DNA of 19,761 nucleotides from positions 1-19,761 of the forward strand of contig DFFS01000024.1 of NCBI GenBank assembly GCA_002371075.1, given 5' to 3'. The notes under the pieces are model-generated. The model was not told the origin of the DNA and made no database searches. It saw nothing but the letters and a program-made list of their open reading frames with translations. The translations under genes and the position numbers were made by a program. The stretch comes from Christensenella sp. UBA3770 (GTDB lineage Bacteria; Bacillota; Clostridia; Christensenellales; CAG-1252). Shown here in pieces: positions 6,333 to 14,444 of the stretch. Positions within the stretch are counted from its first letter, which is position 1; each line of letters starts with the position of its first letter.

Positions 6333-8165
6333 TCAGACGCACTCCGCAAGGACAAAATCCAAAGCCTTTACTTCGATCGTATCGCCGAAGCGAATGCTCT
6401 CCCCCGTTAAGACGTTCCGCGCGGCGCGCGTTTTGCGGAAGGACGCCAGTCTGTTTTCAAACGTGGGGTTGACCACCGCGTAGAGGCTTTTGCCATTATG
6501 GAAGCGGTGGAGGATAAGCAGTTCCCCCTGTTCCTTTACCTCCATACCGCCGAGGAGCACGTCCTTGAACCTTTTGCGAACTTCGCCGAGGAAGCGATAG
6601 TGCGCAAGGATGTCCCCGTCCTCCTTCCCCCACGGGAATGGCGCGCGGTTCATCGGGTCCTCATAGCCCTGCAAGCCCACCTCGTCGCCGTAATAGACGG
6701 ATGGGACGCCGGGCAGCAAAAACTGCAACAGCGACGCGATCTTAAGCCGTTTTTTTGCAAGATCGTACGCTTCGCCCGTGAGGCGGAGGTCCAGCCGCTG
6801 CTCTTTGCTTGTAGAACGGACGTCCACGCCGGAGAGCGCGTTTAACGCGCGCACGGTGTCGTGCGTGCCGATCAACGTCATGGAAGAATTGAGCGCGTCG
6901 ATCGGGTAGTTTTCAAAGATGCGCATGACCTTGGTGCCAAACGCCCTTGCCCCGCCGTACAGGCAGAACGAGAGGATCGCCTCCTTAAACGGATAGTTCA
7001 TCACGCCGTCCAGCTCCCCTTTGGTCAGGTAGGGGCGAAGCGTGCCGTAACTGACCTTAACGCTTGCGTCTTCCCACACTTCCCCGATCACGGCAACCTT
7101 GTCGTTTGCGCGCTTGATCGCCGCGCGCAGCTCGTCCACAAAGTCGGTGGGCAACTCATCCACAACGTCCAACCGCCAGCCGTCGATGCCAAAGTGCGTC
7201 CATTTGTCGATGACGCCGCCCTCGCCAAACACCAGTTTGCGGTAGCCCGCCGCGCTTTTGTTTAAGGTGGGGACGACCTTGCAGCCCCACCAACTGTGAT
7301 ACTCTTCGGGAAAGTTCTCAAAATAATACCAGTCGTGATAGGGAGAATCCCAGCTTTGATAGGCGCCCACGCTGTCGTAATGCCCCAACTGGTTGAAATA
7401 CACGCTGTCCGCGCCGGAGTGGTTGAACACGCCGTCCAATATGAGCCCGATGCCGCGCTTGCGCGCCTCCGCGATCAGGGTTTTGAAGTCCTCCTCCGTG
7501 CCAAGCAACGGGTCGAGCTTTAAGTAATCGCCCGTGTCGTAACGGTGGTTGGAGCTTGCCTCAAAGATCGGCGAAAGATAGATCTCCGTCACGCCGAGCG
7601 ACGCGATGTAGTCCAGCTTTTCCGTGATGCCCTTGAAGTTGCCGCCGTAAAAATCGTTGGCGCGATAGCTGCCGTCCGGCTCTTTGATCGTAACCTTTTC
7701 ATCCCATTGTTTAAGGTAGCCGTAGCGCGGCTGTACCGTCTCGCCCGCGCGAGCAAAGCGATCGGCAAAAATGTGATAGATCACCCCGCCGCAAAGAGTC
7801 TTTGGCACGACGTAATCCTTGGCAAACACGGTAAGCTGCCATTCCGGAAGGTCATCCCCGATCATGGAGTCGCCGTTTTCGCCCGCGCCGATCCTGTCCA
7901 AGCCGCCACCCACCGCCGTGACTTCAAAGCGGTAGTAATACACGCCCCACTCTTCAATCGCGAATTCCACGCTAAAGTAGGTGATGCTGCCGTCGTCGCC
8001 GCAAAAAGAGAGGGGGAGTTCCCTAACTTCCTCTCCCTTTCTTAAAAACATTTTGACGCTCTCCACCCAAACGGAGTGCGTGACGGGAAAGACGATTTTG
8101 ATCTTCTCCCCCGCTCTGACCGCCCCAAACGGCGTCTTGTGTACGCGAGAATTATACTTGTACAA
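6333..8165 (-). CDS. GH13 alpha-amylase / neopullulanase-like glycosidase
   Basis: 610 residues from a TTG start at 8165 preceded by AGGAAA; 12 nt after glgP. An N-terminal beta-rich domain (about 1-120) resembles the starch-binding or dimerisation modules of cyclomaltodextrinase and neopullulanase types. The GH13 barrel shows region I DGVFNH (244-249), region II GWRLDV with nucleophile D333, region III GEVW with acid/base E362, and region IV GTHD with D436 (THD in place of the common NHD). No signal peptide, so it is probably cytoplasmic and hydrolyses alpha-1,4 and perhaps alpha-1,6 bonds in maltodextrins from glycogen turnover. As last gene of the glycogen operon it may supply the trimming or debranching step, because no separate debranching enzyme is present. 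Exact specificity cannot be read from sequence. Confidence 0.88.
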   Translation of the reverse strand: MYKYNSRVHKTPFGAVRAGEKIKIVFPVTHSVWVESVKMFLRKGEEVRELPLSFCGDDGSITYFSVEFAIEEWGVYYYRFEVTAVGGGLDRIGAGENGDSMIGDDLPEWQLTVFAKDYVVPKTLCGGVIYHIFADRFARAGETVQPRYGYLKQWDEKVTIKEPDGSYRANDFYGGNFKGITEKLDYIASLGVTEIYLSPIFEASSNHRYDTGDYLKLDPLLGTEEDFKTLIAEARKRGIGLILDGVFNHSGADSVYFNQLGHYDSVGAYQSWDSPYHDWYYFENFPEEYHSWWGCKVVPTLNKSAAGYRKLVFGEGGVIDKWTHFGIDGWRLDVVDELPTDFVDELRAAIKRANDKVAVIGEVWEDASVKVSYGTLRPYLTKGELDGVMNYPFKEAILSFCLYGGARAFGTKVMRIFENYPIDALNSSMTLIGTHDTVRALNALSGVDVRSTSKEQRLDLRLTGEAYDLAKKRLKIASLLQFLLPGVPSVYYGDEVGLQGYEDPMNRAPFPWGKEDGDILAHYRFLGEVRKRFKDVLLGGMEVKEQGELLILHRFHNGKSLYAVVNPTFENRLASFRKTRAARNVLTGESIRFGDTIEVKALDFVLAECV

Positions 8166-8177
8166 AGTTTTCCTGCC

Positions 8178-10598
8178 TTATTTGACCGGCCTCAAATGCC
8201 AGATCCTGTCGCCGTATTCCTTAACCGCCCTATCCGCAGCGAAGAAGCCGGACTGCGCGATGTTGACAAGGCTCTTTTTGTTCCAATCCATCGGATCGTT
8301 GTAGGACTTTTCCAAGCGCTTATGCGCGTCGGAGTAGCTGTCAAAGTCCGCAAGGACCATATACGGGTCCGCCATGCCGCCGCGACCGATGGTGAGCAGG
8401 TCGGCAAGCTCCTTAAAGCTGACGCCGCCGATGCCGTTTCGCAGCATGTCGATCACGCGCCTGATGCGGTAGTTGTTGCGATAGTACTGCGTGGGCTCGT
8501 AGCCGCCCTGATACAAGCTGTACACCTCATCGCTGGACAAACCGAAGATAAAGATGTTGTCCTTGCCGACGTGCTCAAAGATCTCCACGTTGGCGCCGTC
8601 CATCGTGCCGAGGGTGACCGCGCCGTTGATCATAAACTTCATGTTGCCGGTGCCCGACGCCTCCTTACCCGCAACGCTGATCTGCTCGCTGACTTCGGAT
8701 GCGGGCATGATGAGCTCCGCCAAGGAAACGCGGTAGTTCTCAAGGAACACCACCTTGATCCTGCCGCGAACGTCGGGATCGTTGTTGATCACGTTGCCCA
8801 TCGTGTAGATCAGGCGAATAATGAGCTTTGCCACGTAGTAACTGGACGCCGCCTTTGCGCTGAAGATAAAGGTGCGCGGCGTGAACTCCATGTTGGGGTT
8901 CTCTTTGAGATCGCAATAGAGGTCCAAGATGTGCAGCGCGTTCAAAAGCTGACGCTTGTACTCGTGCAATCTCTTGACCTGTACGTCGAAAATGCTGTTG
9001 GTGTCCACGCTGACGCCGTTGTTGTCATAGATGTACTTTGCCAAGCGCTCCTTGTTTTTGTGCTTGATCTCGGCAAGCTTTTTCATGACCGTTTGATCAT
9101 CCGTAAACTGCATCAGGGCGGAAAGGTCCGCATCCTTGATGAAGCTGTCGCCGATGAGCTCCTTGATGTAAGCGGTGAGCAGCGGGTTTGCCTCGGCAAG
9201 CCAGCGGCGATGCGTGATGCCGTTGGTCACGTTGGTAAAGCGCGCCGGCGTCAGTTTGTACACGTCGTTGAAGACGTCCTTTTTAAGAATGTCGCTGTGC
9301 AACGCCGAAACGCCGTTGATCGTATGCGAAGCATACAGGCACAGGTTTGCCATACGGATCTCGCCGTACGCCATGATGGCGGCTTTGCTGACCTTATCCC
9401 AATCGTTGGGGAAAGCCTCCCACAGATCGATGCAGTAGCGCCTGTTCATCTCCACGATGATCTGATAAATACGCGGCAGCTGCTGCTCCACAAGCCCTTG
9501 CGGCCACTTTTCAAGCGCCTCCGCCATAACCGTGTGGTTGGTGTAGGAGATCGTGTTTTTGATGATAGACCACGCCTCTTCCCAGCCGTAGCCGTGTTCG
9601 TCGATCAAAAGACGCATCAGCTCGGGGATCACAAGGGTCGGGTGCGTGTCGTTGATGTGAATGGCAACGAGGTCCGCAAGGTTATCAAGGGAGGGGTTGT
9701 AGCGCAGGTGATTGCGCAAGATGGACTGCACGGACGCCGAAACGAAGAAGTACTGCTGCTTTAAGCGAAGCATCTTGCCCTCCACGTTGTTATCCGCAGG
9801 ATAAAGCACCTTGGAGATGGACTCCGCAAGCGCCTGATTCTCCATCGCTTTCAAATATTCGCCCTGATTGAACAGATGCATATCGAAATCCATCGGGGAC
9901 TTTGCGCTCCACAGACGGATGCGGTTGACCGCGTCGGTGTCGTAGCCCGAGATGTGCATATCGTAGGCAAGCGCGAGGATCGGCGTGTAGTTCTTAAGTT
10001 CAACCTTAAGCTTGCCGTCCTCCCAGTGCTCTTCCACCCTGCCGCCGAAATGCACCTCAAAGGTCTCTTCGGGACGGGGCGCGAGCCACACGTCGCCCTT
10101 TTCCAACCAACGGTCGGGCATTTCCACCTGCCAACCGTCCACGATCTTTTGCTGGAAGATGCCGTATTCGTATTTGATGGAGAAGCCGCAAGCGGGATAG
10201 CTTTCCGACGTGAGCGCATCCATATACGCCGAGGCAAGCCTGCCGAGACCGCCGTTGCCGAGGCCGGCGTCCGGCTCGATCTCCTCGATCTCCTCAAGGT
10301 CGTATCCCAGTTGCTTTAGCGCGGTTGCCATCTTGTCGGTCAACCCGATGTTGAAAAGGTGGTTCTTTAGGGACCTGCCGGGCAAAAACTCCATCGACAT
10401 ATAGAAGACCTGCTTGTATTTGCCCTCGTGGATCCTGTGTTTAAACTCAACCCGCTGACTGGTAAGGATGTTTCTCACCACCATGCAGACCGCTTCGTAC
10501 ATTTGGGTTTTGGTGGCGTCCTTGGCAAGAATGCCCTGTTGTCTTGCCACCTGTTCTTCAAGTAAATTTTTAAGTTCCGGTACTGTGAATGATTTCAT
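8178..10598 (-). CDS. glgP: Glycogen/starch/alpha-glucan phosphorylase
   Basis: 806 residues, the normal family length. It removes terminal alpha-1,4 glucose units as glucose-1-phosphate using pyridoxal phosphate. The PLP lysine is K654 in EASGTGNMKF (646-655). Other landmarks are EPDAGLGNGGLGRLAS (108-123), HINDTHP (314-320), NHTVMAEALEKW (354-365), TNGITHRRW (458-466) and VKRLHEYKRQ (541-550). The start was set at ATG 10598, where similarity begins (MKSFTVPELK); the frame stays open 29 codons upstream, but that part overlaps the end of glgA and looks unrelated. GGGAG lies rather far from this ATG, about 14 nt, so the start is not certain. It is 25 nt after glgA. Cytoplasmic degradative arm of the operon. 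Confidence 0.95.
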   Translation of the reverse strand: MKSFTVPELKNLLEEQVARQQGILAKDATKTQMYEAVCMVVRNILTSQRVEFKHRIHEGKYKQVFYMSMEFLPGRSLKNHLFNIGLTDKMATALKQLGYDLEEIEEIEPDAGLGNGGLGRLASAYMDALTSESYPACGFSIKYEYGIFQQKIVDGWQVEMPDRWLEKGDVWLAPRPEETFEVHFGGRVEEHWEDGKLKVELKNYTPILALAYDMHISGYDTDAVNRIRLWSAKSPMDFDMHLFNQGEYLKAMENQALAESISKVLYPADNNVEGKMLRLKQQYFFVSASVQSILRNHLRYNPSLDNLADLVAIHINDTHPTLVIPELMRLLIDEHGYGWEEAWSIIKNTISYTNHTVMAEALEKWPQGLVEQQLPRIYQIIVEMNRRYCIDLWEAFPNDWDKVSKAAIMAYGEIRMANLCLYASHTINGVSALHSDILKKDVFNDVYKLTPARFTNVTNGITHRRWLAEANPLLTAYIKELIGDSFIKDADLSALMQFTDDQTVMKKLAEIKHKNKERLAKYIYDNNGVSVDTNSIFDVQVKRLHEYKRQLLNALHILDLYCDLKENPNMEFTPRTFIFSAKAASSYYVAKLIIRLIYTMGNVINNDPDVRGRIKVVFLENYRVSLAELIMPASEVSEQISVAGKEASGTGNMKFMINGAVTLGTMDGANVEIFEHVGKDNIFIFGLSSDEVYSLYQGGYEPTQYYRNNYRIRRVIDMLRNGIGGVSFKELADLLTIGRGGMADPYMVLADFDSYSDAHKRLEKSYNDPMDWNKKSLVNIAQSGFFAADRAVKEYGDRIWHLRPVK

Positions 10599-10623
10599 TT
10601 TTCGTGTAAGCTCTCCCGCAATG

Positions 10624-12114
10624 TTATTTGAGTGATTTATAAAGTTCCGCATAATTCTTTGCCGATGCGGACCAGCTGAAGTCACGGGTCATGCCGTTTT
10701 TGACAACGACAGCCCAGTCGTCCTTGCGATTGTAGTAGGTGTCCACCGCACGCCAAATGGCGCCGAGCATATCCTGCGCGTTAAAGGTCTTAAAGGTGTA
10801 GCCCACGCCCTCTTTGGTCTCGGGGTTAAAGGCGGGGACGGTGTCCTTCAAGCCGCCCGTTTCCCTGACGACGGGCACGGAGCCGTAGCGCATGGCGATC
10901 ATCTGCGACAAGCCGCAGGGCTCAAACTTACTGGGCATCAGGAAGATGTCCGATGCGGCGTAAAGTTTGCCGGCAAGATCCCTGCTGAAGTTGATGATCA
11001 CGCGAAGCTTGCTGCCGTAGCGATGCTCCAAGTCCTTAAAGCGGGTCTCGTACTTCCAGTCGCCCATGCCGAGCACCACCAGTTGCACGTCCGCCGCAAG
11101 CAGCTCTTCCGCCACGTCCAAAACGAGGTCAAGCCCCTTTTGCGAGGTAAGGCGGGTGATCATGGCGATCATCGGACGGGTGGGGACGTACTGCAACGAG
11201 ATCATGCGAAGCACGCTCTCCTTGTTGACGGATTTGCCGCTCATATCCTTGACGCCGTAGTTGGCAAACAGCGTTTTGTCCGTCATCGGATCGTACTCCA
11301 CGGTGTCGATGCCGTTCAAAATGCCGCTGATCTTGTAGCTGCGCTTGCGAAGGATGTCCTCCAAGCCGTAGGCGTAGTAGCTGTCCATGATCTCACCGGC
11401 ATAGGTGGGGCTGACCGTGGTCACGCGGTCGGCGCACTCGATGCCGCCCTTCATATAGTTGCAGCAACCGGCGTATTCCAACAGTTGACGGCGGGAATCG
11501 GGAATGCCCAAAACGTCGCCGATCAAGGAGCTGTCGTACTGACCTTGGAATTCAATGTTGTGAATGCTGTACACCGTTTTGATGCCGGCGTAGATCGAAT
11601 TGCCGCGATAGAAGCAATCCAAAAATACGGGGACAAGCGCGGTCTGCCAATCGTTGCAATGGATGACGGAAGGATGGAAGTCGATCAGCATCAGCATCTC
11701 CAAAACCGCTTTGGAGAAGAAGGCAAAGCGCTCGCCGTCGTCGTAGTGACCGTACAAGCCGCCTCTTTTAAAGTAATACTCGTTGTCGATGAAGTAATAC
11801 TTGACGCCGTTTGCCTCACCCTCGTAAATGCCGCAATATTGGTTTCTCCAAGAAAGGGGAACGTAGGTGTAGGTGATGAAACTGAGCGTTTGACGAAGCT
11901 TGTCGGGAATGTCGGCATAGAGGGGGATCACCACCCTGACGTCCACGCCCGCCTTGACAAGAGCCTTGGGAAGAGCGCCCGCCACGTCGCCAAGCCCGCC
12001 CGTCCTGATAAACGGAGCCGCCTCGGCTGCCACGAACAGCACGCTTTGTTTCTGCCGCGGCTGGCGCGGCTTACCTTTGGTCTTTGCGTTTCTTTTCTTT
12101 GTTTTCGTGTTCAT
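10624..12114 (-). CDS. glgA: Glycogen synthase (ADP-glucose type, GT5)
   Basis: 496 residues; ATG at 12114 with AAAGGAG (12120-12126) overlapping the glgD stop, 5 nt from the start. It transfers glucose from ADP-glucose to the non-reducing ends of glycogen. Two Rossmann halves are visible: N-terminal FVAAEAAPFIRTGGLGDVAG (27-46), and C-terminal TRLTSQKGLDL (320-330) and FEPCGLSQ (397-404) with the conserved acidic E398. Two oddities: the substrate-binding KTGGL motif reads RTGGL (R37), a conservative change, and about 22 extra residues at the N-terminus are strongly basic (MNTKTKKRNAKTKGKPRQPR). The open frame extends further upstream into glgD but only this ATG has a good ribosome site. Confidence 0.95.
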   Translation of the reverse strand: MNTKTKKRNAKTKGKPRQPRQKQSVLFVAAEAAPFIRTGGLGDVAGALPKALVKAGVDVRVVIPLYADIPDKLRQTLSFITYTYVPLSWRNQYCGIYEGEANGVKYYFIDNEYYFKRGGLYGHYDDGERFAFFSKAVLEMLMLIDFHPSVIHCNDWQTALVPVFLDCFYRGNSIYAGIKTVYSIHNIEFQGQYDSSLIGDVLGIPDSRRQLLEYAGCCNYMKGGIECADRVTTVSPTYAGEIMDSYYAYGLEDILRKRSYKISGILNGIDTVEYDPMTDKTLFANYGVKDMSGKSVNKESVLRMISLQYVPTRPMIAMITRLTSQKGLDLVLDVAEELLAADVQLVVLGMGDWKYETRFKDLEHRYGSKLRVIINFSRDLAGKLYAASDIFLMPSKFEPCGLSQMIAMRYGSVPVVRETGGLKDTVPAFNPETKEGVGYTFKTFNAQDMLGAIWRAVDTYYNRKDDWAVVVKNGMTRDFSWSASAKNYAELYKSLK

Positions 12115-12124
12115 ATGCGCTCCT

Positions 12125-13237
12125 TTAAACGGTCTTGTCCTTGACGATGACGACGGGATAGCTTTCGTAGCCGCTGATCGTCCTGCCGGAAGTGACCGTA
12201 ACGTTTTTGTCGGTGATGGCGTAGCACACCGAGCTGTTTTCCATAACTTTGCCGTCCTCCATGATGATGGAGTTGCGCACTTCCGCGCCCTTTTCCACCT
12301 TGACGCCACGGAACAAAATGCTGTTTTCCACAAGTCCGTCGATCTCGCAACCGTCGGCGATCAAGCTGTTTTTGACGCAGGCGTTTTGCTTATAATGGGT
12401 GGGCACGCTGTCCTTGACTTTTGTGTATATTATGCTGTCGCCGTAGAAAAGTTCTTCGCGAACGGCGGGGTCAAGCACTTTCATGCTCTCGTTGTAATAG
12501 GTGCGCACGTCGTCCACGATGGCGGCGTGGCTCTTGACGGAATAGGCGTTGATCTTGATGGAGCCGAGCTGCTTCATCAAAATATCCTTTTCAAAGTCCA
12601 CGTGTCCGCGGGCGTACTCATGCTCCACCAAGGAGAGGAGCAGGTCCTTTTTGATCAAGTATACGTTGAGTCCGAGGTTCTTATCCTCCGGCGCCGGCGT
12701 GACGGAGAAGTAAAGGTCCTTGACCTCCCCGTTTTCATCCGACTCCACGACCAAACGACGGCTTGTGGTGGTCTTTGCCTTGTGCACGAGCATCGTGACG
12801 TCCGCATTTGCGGCAAGGTGCGCCGCCATGACTTCGTCAAAATCGATGTTCATTGCGATGTTGCTGTTGGACAAAAGCACGTATTCCTCCGGGGAGCGAC
12901 GGATAAAGCCCTGGATCGAGTAGATCGCCTCGATCTTTCCCTTGTACATTTCTCTCGAGGAGTTTAACACGAAGGGAGGGAACACCGAAAGCCCGCCGTT
13001 TTTACGGTTAAGGTCCCAGTCACGACCCATGCGAATGTGGTCCATCAAGGAGCTGTAGTTGCTTCTTGTCACGATGCCGATCTGCGTGATGCCGCTGTTG
13101 ACGAAGTTGGAGAGGGTAAAGTCGATCAGCCTGTACCTGCCGCAGAAAGGAAGGGACGCCGTGGTCCTGTGTATCGTGAGTTCGTTGAGTTTGTTCTCGT
13201 TATCACTTGCGAAAATTACGCCCATTACGCCGTTCAT
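12125..13237 (-). CDS. glgD: GlgD, regulatory-type subunit of ADP-glucose pyrophosphorylase
   Basis: 370 residues; ATG at 13237, one base after the glgC stop, with GGAGG inside the end of glgC. It has the nucleotidyltransferase fold (GRYRLIDFTLSNFVNSGI at 33-50) and a C-terminal left-handed beta-helix tail with N-S-I/L repeats. It lacks key catalytic elements of GlgC: GGQGTRL is replaced by SDNENKL (11-17), and SGDHIYKMD by SNSNIAMNID (123-132). This is the usual state of Bacillota GlgD, which pairs with GlgC and raises its activity. The one-base spacing to glgC implies coupled translation and balanced amounts of the two subunits. Confidence 0.92.
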   Translation of the reverse strand: MNGVMGVIFASDNENKLNELTIHRTTASLPFCGRYRLIDFTLSNFVNSGITQIGIVTRSNYSSLMDHIRMGRDWDLNRKNGGLSVFPPFVLNSSREMYKGKIEAIYSIQGFIRRSPEEYVLLSNSNIAMNIDFDEVMAAHLAANADVTMLVHKAKTTTSRRLVVESDENGEVKDLYFSVTPAPEDKNLGLNVYLIKKDLLLSLVEHEYARGHVDFEKDILMKQLGSIKINAYSVKSHAAIVDDVRTYYNESMKVLDPAVREELFYGDSIIYTKVKDSVPTHYKQNACVKNSLIADGCEIDGLVENSILFRGVKVEKGAEVRNSIIMEDGKVMENSSVCYAITDKNVTVTSGRTISGYESYPVVIVKDKTV

Positions 13238-13238
13238 A

Positions 13239-14444
13239 TTACTTGCCCTCCTTGACCATCTCGGCAGGTGCGACCTTTACGGACGGCGCGATCTTCGCGC
13301 CCGGTCCGACCACCGCGATCTGCCACTCGCCCTTGACGGGTGCTTTTTGTTTTTCTCCGATCTTGGCGCCCTCGCCGACGACGGCGCCCTCCGCCACGAT
13401 GGCGTGATGCACCACGGCGCCCGCCTTGACGGTTGCCCCGGGCAGGATCACGCTGTCCTCCACCGAAGCGCCCAGTCCGATGTAAGCGCTGTGCGAAATG
13501 ATGCTTCTCTTAACGCTGCCAAGCACCATCGCGCCCTCGGAAACGATGCTGTTTTGAATGTCTGCGGAGCCCGCGGCAAAGTGCGGGGGCTCGGCGCTGT
13601 TACGCGCGTAGATCTTCCAAGAGGGATCGTTGAGGTTGAGCCCGCTTTCGGGGTTCAGGAGGTCCATATTTGCCTCCCACAAGCTGGAGATCGTCCCCAC
13701 GTCCTTCCAATAGCCTTTAAAGCGATAGGCATAGAGCTTTTTGCCATCCGCAAGCATCTTGGGGATCACGTTTTTGCCGAAGTCGTTTTGCGAGGAGGGG
13801 TCCGCCTCGTCGTCGATCAGGTACTGACGAAGCACACTCCAGGTAAAGACGTAGATTCCCATCGAAGCGTTGGTGCTCTTGGGCTGCTTGGGCTTCTCTT
13901 CAAACTCAAAGATCCTGTCGTCGCCGTCGGTGTTCATGATGCCGAAGCGGCTGGCTTCCTCGATCGTGACGTTGATGACCGCGATCGTGCAATCCGCGCC
14001 CTTTTGTTTGTGCGCGGCAAGCATCTTGTCGTAATCCATCTTGTAGATGTGGTCGCCCGAAAGCACCACGACGTACTCGGGATTAAAGCGATCGACGAAA
14101 TTGATGTTTTGATAGATCGCGTTTGCGGTGCCCTTGTACCACTCGCCCTCTTTGCCCTTTACGTACGGAGGCAACACGTAGGCGCCGCCCGACAGCCTGT
14201 CAAGGTCCCACGGTTGACCGTTGCCGATGTACTGGTTGAGCTCAAACGGCTGATACTGCGTCAACACACCGATCGTGTCGATGTTGGAGTTGATGCAGTT
14301 TGACAGCGGGAAGTCGATGATGCGATACTTTCCGCCAAACGGCACGGCAGGCTTTGCAACGTCGTGCGTAAGTACGCCGAGTCGCGTTCCCTGTCCGCCG
14401 GCGAGCAGCATCGCCACGCACTCCTTTTTGTTTCTTGACTTCAT
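13239..14444 (-). CDS. glgC: Glucose-1-phosphate adenylyltransferase (ADP-glucose pyrophosphorylase), catalytic subunit
   Basis: 401 residues; ATG at 14444 overlaps the glgB stop as ATGA, with AAGGAGGGG about 6 nt upstream. It makes ADP-glucose from ATP and glucose-1-phosphate, the committed step of glycogen synthesis. Intact motifs: GGQGTRL (16-22), KPAVPFGGKYRIIDFPLSN (31-49), SGDHIYKMDY with metal-binding D131 (129-138), FEEKP (181-185) and GYWKDVGT (244-251), then hexapeptide-repeat beta-helix from about 290. The last 35 residues carry an insertion-like EKQKAPVKGEWQIAVVG and an Ala/Pro/Lys-rich tail. It is followed by glgD one base later, so a GlgC-GlgD heteromer is expected. Confidence 0.95.
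   Translation of the reverse strand: MKSRNKKECVAMLLAGGQGTRLGVLTHDVAKPAVPFGGKYRIIDFPLSNCINSNIDTIGVLTQYQPFELNQYIGNGQPWDLDRLSGGAYVLPPYVKGKEGEWYKGTANAIYQNINFVDRFNPEYVVVLSGDHIYKMDYDKMLAAHKQKGADCTIAVINVTIEEASRFGIMNTDGDDRIFEFEEKPKQPKSTNASMGIYVFTWSVLRQYLIDDEADPSSQNDFGKNVIPKMLADGKKLYAYRFKGYWKDVGTISSLWEANMDLLNPESGLNLNDPSWKIYARNSAEPPHFAAGSADIQNSIVSEGAMVLGSVKRSIISHSAYIGLGASVEDSVILPGATVKAGAVVHHAIVAEGAVVGEGAKIGEKQKAPVKGEWQIAVVGPGAKIAPSVKVAPAEMVKEGK

Noticed and set aside
8076..9764. 562-codon open frame on the + strand opposite glgP and the GH13 gene
   Set aside because: It is antisense to two well-conserved genes and its translation has no recognisable domain; GC-rich codons on the other strand explain the lack of stops.
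10599..10685. Longer N-terminus of glgP
   Set aside because: It overlaps glgA and does not resemble phosphorylase sequence; similarity begins at MKSFTVPELK.
11023..12144. Long + strand open frame opposite glgA
   Set aside because: Shadow of glgA, no domain signature and no plausible ribosome site.
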